Assembly (NCBI GenBank): GCA_049997955.1
Contig: JAEBDY010000014.1
Coordinates: forward strand, 257,020 to 321,019
Source of the DNA: Umezawaea sp049997955
GTDB lineage: Bacteria; Actinomycetota; Actinomycetes; Mycobacteriales; Pseudonocardiaceae
Reading direction: 5' to 3'
Length of the DNA stretch: 64,000 nt
In this document: in pieces, positions 24,558 to 33,093 of the stretch
How positions within the stretch are numbered: position 1 is the stretch's first letter
Layout of the letters: each line of letters begins with the position of its first letter
The notes under the pieces: model-generated
Database searches by the model: none
Seen by the model: the letters and a program-made list of their open reading frames with translations, nothing else
What the model was told of the DNA's origin: nothing
Position numbers and translations under genes: made by a program

Positions 24558-25037
24558 ATGAGGATCCTCGTCGTCATCGCCTCGTTGTTCGCCCTGTGCG
24601 CGTGCGCCACGACACCGCAGGAGTGCACCCTCATCGGCGCACGGGTCGGCATCGGCCTGGACGTCGACCTGCCCGCGGTGAAGTCCGCGACGATGGAGGT
24701 CTGCTGGGACGGCACCTGCGCCACGCCCATCGTGGAGCTGATGCCCGCGAGCACGAACGGCCCGGAAACCTGCACCGGCACCGGACCCGACGACTCGTGC
24801 GGCGTGTCGGTGGTGCCGACGGGTGGGCTGACCGGCTTCGCGGAGGTCGTGGACCTGCCCGCGAAACCCGTCTCGGTGACCTTGGCGCTGGCGGACGCGG
24901 CGGGCGCCGTGCTGCTGGACGAGACCCTGACCGCGACGCCGAAGATGGTCCACCCCAACGGCGAAGGGTGCGGTGGCGGCGGCGCGCAGACGGGTCTGGA
25001 GGTCTCCGCGGCGGGCCTCGTCACCGAGCGCGCCTGA
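24558..25037 (+). CDS. small lipoprotein (159 aa)
   Basis: A hypothetical lipoprotein. The leader MRILVVIASLFALCACATTP has a lipobox ending at Cys16, so it is probably anchored outside the membrane. The mature part is acidic and beta-rich with further Cys (VCWDGTC, CTGTG, DSCGVS, GEGCGGGG) that may pair as disulfides. No family is recognised. It lies between two paralogous secreted proteases, so a role as inhibitor, chaperone or substrate is possible but unproven. GGGGGG lies just before the ATG. Confidence 0.75.
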   Translation: MRILVVIASLFALCACATTPQECTLIGARVGIGLDVDLPAVKSATMEVCWDGTCATPIVELMPASTNGPETCTGTGPDDSCGVSVVPTGGLTGFAEVVDLPAKPVSVTLALADAAGAVLLDETLTATPKMVHPNGEGCGGGGAQTGLEVSAAGLVTERA

Positions 25038-25113
25038 GGTCGGCGATCACCCAGCGTGGTCGTGAGTGGGACGCAACTTCCCTCGTTGAGCGGAAGCCAA
25101 CCACTTTCGTCGC

Positions 25114-25160
25114 CGATAGGTTCGGGGAGCCGGGGGGATTTCGTCACGTTCGGTTCACCG
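25114..25160 (+). promoter_or_regulatory. conserved upstream block of protease 2
   Basis: CGATAGGTTCG, a GGGGGG run, and TTTCGTCACGTTCGGTTCAC match the block upstream of protease 1 at 21093-21140. It lies 74 bases before the TTG start. Confidence 0.55.
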
Positions 25161-25233
25161 CTGCCGCCGCCTGATCGGCGCCTCCTGGCAGCGCGCTCAC
25201 CCGGAGCGCGCAACCTCAGGGGGAGGTAGCCAG

Positions 25234-28200
25234 TTGCGAACGACACGACGGCACGGCGCGCGTTGGGGCGCGTCCGTGCTCGCACTCGGTTTGGTGGTGG
25301 GGTCCGCGCAAGCGGCGTCGGCCGCACCAGGCGCACCAGGCGCTCGGGGAACCGCCGACCACACCGGCACGGGTTCCGTCACGCTGATCACCGGTGACCG
25401 GGTGGTGCTCGCCGGTGGCGGCATCGGCTCGATCGTCCCCGGCCGCGACCGGGGGAAGGTCGTCTTCTCGAAGTTCACCTCCGACGGCCACCAGTACGTG
25501 GTGCCGGAGGACGCCAAACCGCTGCTCGCGTCCGGGAAGCTGGACCGGCGGCTGTTCGACGTCACCGGGCTGATCGCGGCGCGCTACGACGACGCGCACC
25601 GCGACTCCCTGCCGCTGATCGTCACGCCCTCGCCGGGCAAGACCGTCGCGGGCCTCGCCAAGACCGCGGACCTGCCCAGCGTGGGCTCGTTCGCGGCGCG
25701 GACGGCGAAGGCGACGGCCACCGACTCGTGGCGCGCGCTGACCGCCGCCCCGGACGACTACCGCAAGATCTGGCTGGACGGCCTGCGCCAGCCGACCCTG
25801 GACCGCAGCACGGCCCAGATCGGCGCTCCCGAGGCGTGGCGGGCGGGCTACACCGGGACGGGCGTGAAGGTCGCCGTCCTGGACACCGGCGTGGACGCCG
25901 CCCACCCGGACCTCGTGGGCCGGGAGCTGGTCGAGAAGAACTTCACCGAGGACCCGGACACCACCGACCTGGTCGGCCACGGCACGCACGTGGCGGCCAC
26001 GATCGCCAGCGCGGGCGCGAAGTACCGCGGCGTGGCGCCGGACTCGAAGATCCTCGACGGCAAGGTGTGCGTCATGAACGGGTGCGCCGAGTCGTGGATC
26101 CTCGACGGCATGACGTGGGCGGCCGAGCAGGGCGCCGACGTGGTCAACCTGAGCCTCGGCGGCTCGGACGGCCCCGAGGTCGACCCGCTCGAAGCGGCCG
26201 TGAACGCGTTGTCCGCCCAGCACGGCACGCTGTTCGTGATCGCCGCGGGCAACTCCGGCGGCACCGAGACGGTCGGCTCGCCGGGCAGCGCGGACGCCGC
26301 GCTCACCGTGGGCGCGGTCGACCACGCCGACAAGATCGCGCCGTTCTCCAGCCGCGGTCCCCGCACCGGCGACGGGGCGGTCAAGCCGGACGTCACCGCG
26401 CCGGGCGTGGAGATCGTGGCCGCGAAGTCGTCCACCGGCTCGATCGGCACCCCCGTCGGCGACGCCCACGTGGCGATGTCGGGCACGTCGATGGCGACCC
26501 CGCACGTCGCGGGCGCGGCGGCGCTGCTCGTGCAGCAGCACCCGGAGTGGACCGGCGCGCAGGTCAAGGCGGCACTGGTCGCGTCGGCGAAGCCGACCCC
26601 CGGTCTGACCGCCTACGACCAGGGCGCCGGGCGGGTCGACCTCACCAGGGCGATCACCCAGTCCGTGACGGCCGAGCCCGTCAGCGTCGGCCTGGGCACC
26701 CAGGAATGGCCGCACGAGGACGACCAGCCCGTCACCAAGGACGTCACCTACCGCAACGCGGGCACCGCGCCCGTGACGCTGGACGTGGCGATCGACGCGA
26801 CCGGACCGGACGGGGAACCCGCACCCGCGGGCATGCTGTCCGTCACCCCGACGAAGGTGACCGTCCCGGCGGGCGGCGAGGCGAAGGTCTCCGTCACCGG
26901 CGACACCAGGGTCGGCACGCTCGACGGCGGGTACTCCGGCGCTCTGGTCGCGAGTTCCGGCTCGACGGTGGTCCGCACGCCGGTCGGCGTCGTCCGCGAG
27001 GTCCAGAGCCACACGCTCACGCTGAAGTACACCGACCCCGACGGATCCCCTTCGGAGCGCGGGGGCACGCTGCTGGTCGGCCTCGACTCCGACCGGTTCC
27101 AGTTCGTGGAGGGCGAGGACGGCATCGCCACGGTCAAGGTGCCGAAGGGCGTCTACTACGCGTCCAACGACATCGTGACCGAGGACGGGTACTCGGTTCT
27201 GCCGTACCCGAAGCTGGAGTTGACCGGCGACACCACCCTGGACGTCGACGCCAGACTGGCCGAGCCGATCTCGTTGAAGATCCCGGAACCGAACGCGGAA
27301 GCCATCGGCAGCTCCATCAGCACCAGCCTGCGGTACGGCAGGGGCACCTGGGGCTTCGGCACGCTGTTCCTCGGCGAGTTCGACGGCGTCTCCACCGCGC
27401 ACCTCGGTCCGGCGCTCGGCGACGACTTCGTCGCGAGCATCGGCACCGACTGGCGGGCCGCACCCGTCGGCGACACCGCCGTGGCCTACCGGATCACGTC
27501 CGGGTTCACCGGGAAGCTGCCCACCGGGTACGTGTACGCACCCGCCAAGCGGACGTTCTCCGAGGTCCGGACCCGGTACGGGCCCACCCCGGATGGCAGG
27601 CGGAACCTCCACGGCGTCATGGGCGTCGACGCGAGCGGCACCGGCGGGACCTGGCTGGTCGAGGTTCCGGCCCCCGGCGAGTCGATCGACTACCTGGCGG
27701 GCGAGAACATCCGCTGGGCTCCGGTGTTCAGCCAGACGTCGGGCTCCGGCCCGACCACGCGGTTCGAGGTCGACCTGCGCGGGGAGGACAAGACCTACCG
27801 GCCGGGTCGGACCTACCGCGAGACGATGAACACCGCCGTGTTCGGGCCTTCCGGGAACCCGTTCGGCTCGGCGCTGTCCCGGCAGGGCGACACGCTCTCC
27901 CTGTCCGTGCCGATGTTCGGCGACGGCGTGGGCAACGCGGGCTACTCGACGACCGCCACGGCGCGCACCGCGCTGTACCGCGACGGCGTCAAGGTGGGCG
28001 AAGCGGCCCGTGCGGGTTCGGGCCAGTTCACCGTGCCCGCCGAGGCGGGCACCTACCGGTTGGAGACCGAGGCCACGCGCACCGAGGTCTCCGACGTGTC
28101 CACGAAGGTCAGCGCGGCGTGGACGTTCCGCTCGAAGGGTGACGGGGGCACGACGGCGAAGGCGCTGCCGCTGTCCGTGCTGCGGTTCCAGCCCGCGCTG

Positions 28201-28476
28201 GACGACGACAACGCCGCACCGGCCGGACGGCTGTTGCGGGTGCCCCTCGTGGTGGACGAGAACCCCGGCTCCGACAGCGGGAAGATCCGGCGGGTCTCGG
28301 TCGAGGCGTCGTTCGACGACGGCGCGACCTGGCGCCGTGTCCCGGTCGTCGGCGACTCGGCGCTGGTGCTCAACGGCAAGGCCAGTTTCGCCTCGTTGCG
28401 GGCGAAGGCGACCGACAGCAAGGGCAACACGTCCGAGACGACGGTGATCCGCGCGTACAAGATCGCCGGGAAGTAG
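25234..28476 (+). CDS. secreted S8 (subtilisin-like) protease 2
   Basis: A 1080-residue paralogue of protease 1 with the same layout: TTG start after GGGGGAGG, signal peptide (LRTTRRHGARWGASVLALGL onward), SVTLITGDRVVL region, and catalytic Asp217 (VLDTGVDAAHPDL), His252 and Ser419 (SGTSMATPHVAGAAALL) at identical positions. The catalytic domains are nearly the same; the C-terminal 500 residues have diverged more, so the two may differ in substrate. A tandem duplication with an inserted lipoprotein gene is the simplest history. Confidence 0.93.
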   Translation: MRTTRRHGARWGASVLALGLVVGSAQAASAAPGAPGARGTADHTGTGSVTLITGDRVVLAGGGIGSIVPGRDRGKVVFSKFTSDGHQYVVPEDAKPLLASGKLDRRLFDVTGLIAARYDDAHRDSLPLIVTPSPGKTVAGLAKTADLPSVGSFAARTAKATATDSWRALTAAPDDYRKIWLDGLRQPTLDRSTAQIGAPEAWRAGYTGTGVKVAVLDTGVDAAHPDLVGRELVEKNFTEDPDTTDLVGHGTHVAATIASAGAKYRGVAPDSKILDGKVCVMNGCAESWILDGMTWAAEQGADVVNLSLGGSDGPEVDPLEAAVNALSAQHGTLFVIAAGNSGGTETVGSPGSADAALTVGAVDHADKIAPFSSRGPRTGDGAVKPDVTAPGVEIVAAKSSTGSIGTPVGDAHVAMSGTSMATPHVAGAAALLVQQHPEWTGAQVKAALVASAKPTPGLTAYDQGAGRVDLTRAITQSVTAEPVSVGLGTQEWPHEDDQPVTKDVTYRNAGTAPVTLDVAIDATGPDGEPAPAGMLSVTPTKVTVPAGGEAKVSVTGDTRVGTLDGGYSGALVASSGSTVVRTPVGVVREVQSHTLTLKYTDPDGSPSERGGTLLVGLDSDRFQFVEGEDGIATVKVPKGVYYASNDIVTEDGYSVLPYPKLELTGDTTLDVDARLAEPISLKIPEPNAEAIGSSISTSLRYGRGTWGFGTLFLGEFDGVSTAHLGPALGDDFVASIGTDWRAAPVGDTAVAYRITSGFTGKLPTGYVYAPAKRTFSEVRTRYGPTPDGRRNLHGVMGVDASGTGGTWLVEVPAPGESIDYLAGENIRWAPVFSQTSGSGPTTRFEVDLRGEDKTYRPGRTYRETMNTAVFGPSGNPFGSALSRQGDTLSLSVPMFGDGVGNAGYSTTATARTALYRDGVKVGEAARAGSGQFTVPAEAGTYRLETEATRTEVSDVSTKVSAAWTFRSKGDGGTTAKALPLSVLRFQPALDDDNAAPAGRLLRVPLVVDENPGSDSGKIRRVSVEASFDDGATWRRVPVVGDSALVLNGKASFASLRAKATDSKGNTSETTVIRAYKIAGK

Positions 28477-28480
28477 CCGG

Positions 28481-28515
28481 GAGCGGGCCCGTGGCCGGTC
28501 GCCACGGGCCCGCTC
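28481..28515. terminator. bidirectional terminator between protease 2 and hemQ
   Basis: GAGCGGGCCCGTGG at 28481-28494 pairs perfectly with CCACGGGCCCGCTC at 28502-28515 over a seven-base loop, in the 43-base gap between convergent genes. Confidence 0.8.
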
Positions 28516-28519
28516 GCGG

Positions 28520-29212
28520 TCACGGCAGGGTGATGACCAGTTCGGAGGCGGGCACGCGGGTCCCGGTGTAGAACGGGACCTCCTCGCGCACGTGCAGGCG
28601 CGCCTCGGTGCCGCGCAGGTGCCGCATGAGGTCGACGATCCGGTGCAGCTCGTCCGCCTCGAACGCCAGCATCCACTCGTAGTCGCCGAGCGCGAACGAG
28701 GACACCGTGTTGGCGCGCACGTCCGGGTAGTCCCGCGCCTCCTTGCCGTGGTCGGCGAGCATCTTGCGCCGGTCGGCCTCGGGCAGCAGGTACCACTCGT
28801 AGGAGCGCACGAACGGGTACACGCAGACGTACTTGCGGGCCTCTTCGCCCGCGAGGAACGCCGGGATGTGGCTGCGGTTGAACTCGGCCGGGCGGTGCAG
28901 CGCGACCTGGCTCCACACGGGCGTGGACACCTGGCCCACGACGGTGCGGCGGAAGCCCTGGTAGGCGGCCTGGACCTGTTCGATCTCCTCGGCGTGCCAC
29001 CAGATCATGTAGTCCGCGTCGGCCCGCAGGCCCGCGACGTCGTACACGCCGCGCACCACGACCCCCTTGCCCTCCAGGGCGTCCAGGTAGTTCTGCGCCT
29101 CGGTGGCCGCGGAGGCGCGGTCGTCGGGGAGACGACCGGGTTCGACGCGGAACACCGACCACATGGTGTAGCGGATGGTGTCGTTGAGTTCGGTGTAGTC
29201 CAGGCGGGCCAT
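28520..29212 (-). CDS. hemQ: coproheme decarboxylase
   Basis: A 230-residue chlorite dismutase-family protein acting last in the coproporphyrin-dependent haem pathway, converting coproheme III to haem b. RSYEWYLLPEADRRKMLADH contains the conserved catalytic Tyr in EWYLLP and leads into the proximal-His region HGKEARDY. The SSFALGDYEWMLAFEAD segment is typical. It is the last gene of hemE-cgoX-hemQ, 13 bases after cgoX. Confidence 0.94.
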   Translation of the reverse strand: MARLDYTELNDTIRYTMWSVFRVEPGRLPDDRASAATEAQNYLDALEGKGVVVRGVYDVAGLRADADYMIWWHAEEIEQVQAAYQGFRRTVVGQVSTPVWSQVALHRPAEFNRSHIPAFLAGEEARKYVCVYPFVRSYEWYLLPEADRRKMLADHGKEARDYPDVRANTVSSFALGDYEWMLAFEADELHRIVDLMRHLRGTEARLHVREEVPFYTGTRVPASELVITLP

Positions 29213-29224
29213 GCCCCTATCTTC

Positions 29225-30646
29225 TCACCGCCGGACGCGGCCGAGGAGGTGGGCGGCGACACGTGCGGCGGCGGCGTCCGCCGTCGCGATGCACGCGGGC
29301 ACGCCGACGCCGTGCAGCGAGGCGCCCGCCACCGCGACACCCGGCAGGTCCGCCACGGCCTGCTCGATGCCGGACACCAGGTCGAGGTGGCCGACGCCGT
29401 ACTGCGGCAGGCCGCCGCCCCACCGGGTGACGACGGTGTCGATCGGGGCGGCCGTGACGCCGGTCAGCTCGGCGAGGTCCGCCCGCACGACCTTCACCAA
29501 GTCCGCGTCGGAGCGCTGGAGCAGCGCGGTCTGGCCGAAGCGGCCGACCGATCCGCGCACCAGCAGCGGACCGTCGTCCAGGTGCGCCCACTTCCGGCTG
29601 GAGAACGTGAACGCCTTGGCGGTGAACGGCGTCGTGTCCCGGTAGCGCTCGCCCTCGGCGATCAGCACACCGGACTGCGCGGGCAGTTCGGTGCCCGGCG
29701 GCAGCGCCATGGCGACCACGGCCATCGACGCTACGTCGATCTCCGCGTACCGCTTCGCCGCGGCGGGGGCGACGTTCGCGAGCAGCTTGCGGGCCGACGG
29801 CGCGGGCACGGCGAGCACGATCCCGTCCACGTCGAGGTACTCCGGCGACGCGGCCGACCCGATCTCCAGCCGCCAGCCGACGTCGCGCCAGCTCAGGGCC
29901 CGCACCGGCAGCCCGAGGCGCACCTCAGCCGCGGCGGCTCCCGCCAGCGCGTCGGTGAGGTGCGACAGGCCGCCCGACAGCGTGCCGAACACCGGCGGCC
30001 GCTTCGCGCGGGCCTGCGGCGGAGCGGGCATCGTCGTGGCGGCCGCGGCCAGCAGCGACCCGATCCCCGAGTCCAGTGCCGTGGCGAGCTGCGGCATGGT
30101 CGCCCGCAACCCCAACGACTTCGGGTTGCCCGCGTAGACGCCGCCCAGCAGCGGGCCGACCAGCCGGGCGCCGATCTCGGGCCCGAACCGCTCGTGCAGC
30201 AGCGTGCCGACGGCGACGTCCGCGCCGTCGAGGCGGATGGGCGGCAGCGCGGGTTCGGCCGCGACCCGCCGGAAGCCCTCCTCGGACAGCACCGGCCGCA
30301 CGGCCTCGGCCGACGCGGGCACACCCATGAGCGTGTGCACGGGGATCGGCCGGGCGCGCCCGCCCGCGCGGATCGTCGAGGGGACCCCGGTCGGGTGCAC
30401 CACGGACGCCGAGATGCCCAGTTCCAGGATCAGCTCGGCCGCTTCGGGCCGCCGCACCAGGAACGCCTCGGTGCCGACGTCGTAGGCGTGCCCCGCCAGT
30501 TCGACCGTGCGCAGCTTGCCGCCGAGGCGGTCCGACTGCTCGACGACGGTGATCACGGCCCCCGGTCCGAGCAGCTTGCGGAGCCGGTGCGCCGCGGCGA
30601 GACCGGAGACGCCGCCCCCGATCACCGCGACGTGGAGTGGTCTCAT
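29225..30646 (-). CDS. cgoX: coproporphyrinogen III oxidase (HemY/HemG type)
   Basis: A 473-residue FAD enzyme of the protoporphyrinogen oxidase family. In monoderm bacteria this type (CgoX) oxidises coproporphyrinogen III to coproporphyrin III. The N-terminal dinucleotide motif is VIGGGVSGLAAAHRL, with the FAD Glu in VVEQSDRLGGKLRT and the C-terminal FAD region GVAVAGASLHGVGVPACI. The ATG overlaps the hemE stop (ATGA). Clustering with hemQ supports the coproporphyrin-dependent route. Confidence 0.93.
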   Translation of the reverse strand: MRPLHVAVIGGGVSGLAAAHRLRKLLGPGAVITVVEQSDRLGGKLRTVELAGHAYDVGTEAFLVRRPEAAELILELGISASVVHPTGVPSTIRAGGRARPIPVHTLMGVPASAEAVRPVLSEEGFRRVAAEPALPPIRLDGADVAVGTLLHERFGPEIGARLVGPLLGGVYAGNPKSLGLRATMPQLATALDSGIGSLLAAAATTMPAPPQARAKRPPVFGTLSGGLSHLTDALAGAAAAEVRLGLPVRALSWRDVGWRLEIGSAASPEYLDVDGIVLAVPAPSARKLLANVAPAAAKRYAEIDVASMAVVAMALPPGTELPAQSGVLIAEGERYRDTTPFTAKAFTFSSRKWAHLDDGPLLVRGSVGRFGQTALLQRSDADLVKVVRADLAELTGVTAAPIDTVVTRWGGGLPQYGVGHLDLVSGIEQAVADLPGVAVAGASLHGVGVPACIATADAAAARVAAHLLGRVRR

Positions 30647-31689
30647 CCGGCGGCGTGCACCAGCTCGACGGCCTTGGTGATCATCTCCGGGTCGGTGTCC
30701 GGCAGCACGCCGTGCCCGAGGTTGAAGATGTGGCCCGCGGCGGCCTTGCCCTCGCCGACGATCCGCTCGACCTCGCGCTGGAGCGCGGGCACACCCGCGA
30801 ACAGCAGCGCCGGGTCCAGGTTGCCCTGCACCACCGGCACCGGCAGCTCGGGAGCGGCCTCGCGCAGGCGGCGCACGGCCACGTCCAGCGGGATCCGCCA
30901 GTCGACGCCGACGACGTCCGCGCCCGCTTCGCGCATGGCGGGCAGCAGCTCACCCGTGCCGACGCCGAAGTGGATGCGCGGCACGCCGGAGATCGACGAG
31001 AGGACGCGGGTCGAGTGCGGCAGCACGAACTCGCGGTAGTCGCGCTCGGACAGCGCGCCCGCCCACGAGTCGAACAGCTGCACCGCGGACACCCCGGCCT
31101 CGACCTGCGCCCGCAGGAACTCCGCGGTCAGGTCGGCGATCCGCCCCAGCAGCGAGTGCCACAGCTCGGGGTCGCCGTGCATGAGCGCCTTGGTCCGCTC
31201 GTGGTTGCGGCTCGGGCCGCCCTCCACGAGGTAGGACGCCAACGTGAACGGCGCGCCCGCGAACCCGATCAGCGGAACGCCGCCGAGTTCCTTGAGCAGC
31301 AGCCCGATCGCGTCCAGCACCGGCTGCACCTGCTCGGTCCGCAGCTCCGGCAGCGCGGCCACGTCGGCGGCCGTCCGCACCGGGTTCGCGACCACGGGCC
31401 CGGTGCCCGGCACGATGTCCAGGTCGACGCCCGCGGCCTTCAGCGGGACGACGATGTCGCTGAACAGGATCGCCGCGTCCACGTCGTGCCTGCGGACCGG
31501 CTGCATCGTGATCTCGCAGACCATTTCCGGGTCCATGCAGGCGTCGAGCATCGCGGTGCCCTCGCGCAGCTTCCGGTACTCCGGCAGTGAACGGCCCGCC
31601 TGGCGCATGAACCACACGGGCGTGCGGGATGGCGTGCCACCGCGCGCGGCGACCAGCAGCGGGGCTTCGGGGAGTTGGGAGTTCGTCAT
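30643..31689 (-). CDS. hemE: uroporphyrinogen decarboxylase
   Basis: A 348-residue enzyme that decarboxylates the four acetate side chains of uroporphyrinogen III to give coproporphyrinogen III. WFMRQAGRSLPEYRKLREG is the family signature, followed by the catalytic-site Asp region AAILFSDIVVPL, IGFAGAPFTLASYLVEG and QLFDSWAGALS. First gene of the haem operon; start at ATG of MTNSQLPEAPLL. It is divergent from the DUF3000 gene, an arrangement common in actinobacteria. Confidence 0.95.
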   Translation of the reverse strand: MTNSQLPEAPLLVAARGGTPSRTPVWFMRQAGRSLPEYRKLREGTAMLDACMDPEMVCEITMQPVRRHDVDAAILFSDIVVPLKAAGVDLDIVPGTGPVVANPVRTAADVAALPELRTEQVQPVLDAIGLLLKELGGVPLIGFAGAPFTLASYLVEGGPSRNHERTKALMHGDPELWHSLLGRIADLTAEFLRAQVEAGVSAVQLFDSWAGALSERDYREFVLPHSTRVLSSISGVPRIHFGVGTGELLPAMREAGADVVGVDWRIPLDVAVRRLREAAPELPVPVVQGNLDPALLFAGVPALQREVERIVGEGKAAAGHIFNLGHGVLPDTDPEMITKAVELVHAAG

Positions 31690-31778
31690 CGCGCCAATCG
31701 TCCCACGCCACGGAAAAGCCTTCCGGCGCGGTGCCACCCGCTCGGCGTGCCGCCGTCGAACGACGACACTTTTGGGCA

Positions 31779-31784
31779 TACAGT
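31779..31784 (+). promoter_or_regulatory. -10 box for a leaderless DUF3000 transcript
   Basis: TACAGT ends seven bases before the GTG start and no ribosome site is visible, so transcription probably begins at the start codon. Confidence 0.4.
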
Positions 31785-31791
31785 CGGCGAC

Positions 31792-32355
31792 GTGACCGGA
31801 ATCGCGGCGGAGCCCGAGCTGTTCCGGCGGGCGGTGGCGACGCTCAAGTCGGTGCGAACCCGACCAGAGCTGGAACTGACCGAAGTACGCCCGCCGCAAC
31901 GCCTGGCGCCCTGGGCGTACGCACTGACCGCCGAAATCACCGGCCCGTCCGACGAGCTGTCGACAGGCAGGCTGGTGCTCCTGCACGACCCGGACGGCGT
32001 GGAAGCCTGGGACGGCACCTTCCGCATGGTCGCCTACGTACGAGTGGAACTCGACCCGGAACTGGCGGCGGACCCGCTGCTCCCGGAAGTCGGCTGGTCC
32101 TGGCTCACGGAAGCACTGGAAGTGGCGGGCGCCAACTTCACCACCCTGGGCGGAACGGTCACCCAGACGTCATCGGCCAGGTTCGGCGACATCTCCGGCC
32201 CGGCGAGAACGGACGACCTGGAGCTACGAGCCTCCTGGACGGCACAGGACGCGGAACTCGCAGCCCACGGCACCGCCTTCTTCGACCTCATGGCAACAGC
32301 GGTGGGCCTACCGCCGGTGGGCGTGACCATGTTCGGCCAACGCTCAGGCTCCTGA
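31792..32355 (+). CDS. DUF3000 domain protein
   Basis: A 187-residue actinobacterial protein recognised as DUF3000 by RLAPWAYALTAEI, GRLVLLHDPDGVEAWDGTFR and LLPEVGWSWLTEAL. Function is unknown; the family typically lies next to hemE and an RNase D gene, as here. GTG start, likely leaderless. No membrane segments. Confidence 0.88.
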   Translation: MTGIAAEPELFRRAVATLKSVRTRPELELTEVRPPQRLAPWAYALTAEITGPSDELSTGRLVLLHDPDGVEAWDGTFRMVAYVRVELDPELAADPLLPEVGWSWLTEALEVAGANFTTLGGTVTQTSSARFGDISGPARTDDLELRASWTAQDAELAAHGTAFFDLMATAVGLPPVGVTMFGQRSGS

Positions 32356-32518
32356 CCGCCCCAGCACCGCCCACTCAGCTCACCCCACGGCTCGGGTCCG
32401 AAGCTCACCCCGGACGCAACCAGGCCCACCCAAGGGCCTGAGACCCCACCCCGGCCCAACTCAAAACCGGGTTCCTGACCCCCACCACGGACCAGCCCGA
32501 CACCAGGGGCTTGAGCCC

Positions 32519-32625
32519 AGTCCCCACCCTGCCCCCGATCCCCAGCGCCCTCATGTCCGTCCGCTACGGGTCAAGGCATCTTTCCCGCCTTGACGCGGCG
32601 CGGACGGACATGGAGACAATCGCGC
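32519..32625 (-). repeat. dispersed covarying stem-loop element, copy 2
   Basis: Inverted relative to copy 1 (16835-16951). The outer stem CATGTCCGTCCGC (32552-32564) pairs perfectly with GCGGACGGACATG (32600-32612), a six-base internal loop follows, and the inner stem TCAAGGC/GCCTTGA encloses the nine-base loop ATCTTTCCC, the complement of the loop in copy 1. The flank TGGAGACAATCGCGC (32611-32625) is the exact complement of the copy 1 flank. The outer stem shares no sequence with copy 1, yet pairing is kept. Confidence 0.7.
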
Positions 32626-32712
32626 CGCGGGGGGAAACCACCCCCAGCACCGCTGGAAACCCAGCCAACACCCGCTGTGACCAGCACAAATCAGGCGTCC
32701 CCCGAATCTCAA

Positions 32713-32736
32713 GACCCCCCGACGCACACGCTACGG
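32713..32736 (+). repeat. 24-bp dispersed repeat, copy 2
   Basis: Identical to 14426-14449 in the same orientation; about 90 bases beyond stem-loop element copy 2. Even the preceding bases (TCTCAA versus CAGCCAG) are partly alike. Confidence 0.6.
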
Positions 32737-33072
32737 CGGAGGTCTGACACTTCCCGCCGCTCAAGACCCACTCACACACAGCCCGATCGGGTGATTGGCA
32801 ACGACCACGCCCCCAGCGAGGACTCCGCAGCCCTGGACGACCACCCACCGACCCCACTCGCCGCAACTCCAGGTCTCCGAGCGGCAGCCAGGCACCCCAC
32901 CGGCCAACCGGATGCCCACCGATCAACACCAGACCTTCCGGCAGCCAACCGGCCCCCAGCCGGTCAACCAAGCACCCAACCGCCAGCCCCCCGAAGGCAA
33001 CCCCGACCCACCCCCGAAGCCCTCCGGAACACCCCCGAACCACCCTCCGAACCCCAAAATCTGCACAGTATT

Positions 33073-33086
33073 AATGCACGTGCATT
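33073..33086. terminator. AT-rich palindrome after the dipeptidase gene
   Basis: AATGCACGTGCATT is a perfect 14-bp palindrome in an unusually AT-rich spot, eight bases from the dipeptidase stop on the minus strand. It may help end transcription or bind a protein. Confidence 0.35.
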
Positions 33087-33093
33087 TGCATGA

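Larger units (their letters stand above)
32356..33093. other. gene-free stretch with dispersed elements
   Basis: About 740 bases without a convincing gene. Contents: dispersed stem-loop element copy 2 (32519-32625), 24-bp repeat copy 2 (32713-32736), a C/A-rich stretch of about 300 bases (32740-33060) rich in CCCACC and AACC words, and an AT-rich palindrome at 33073-33086 just after the dipeptidase stop. Confidence 0.6.
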
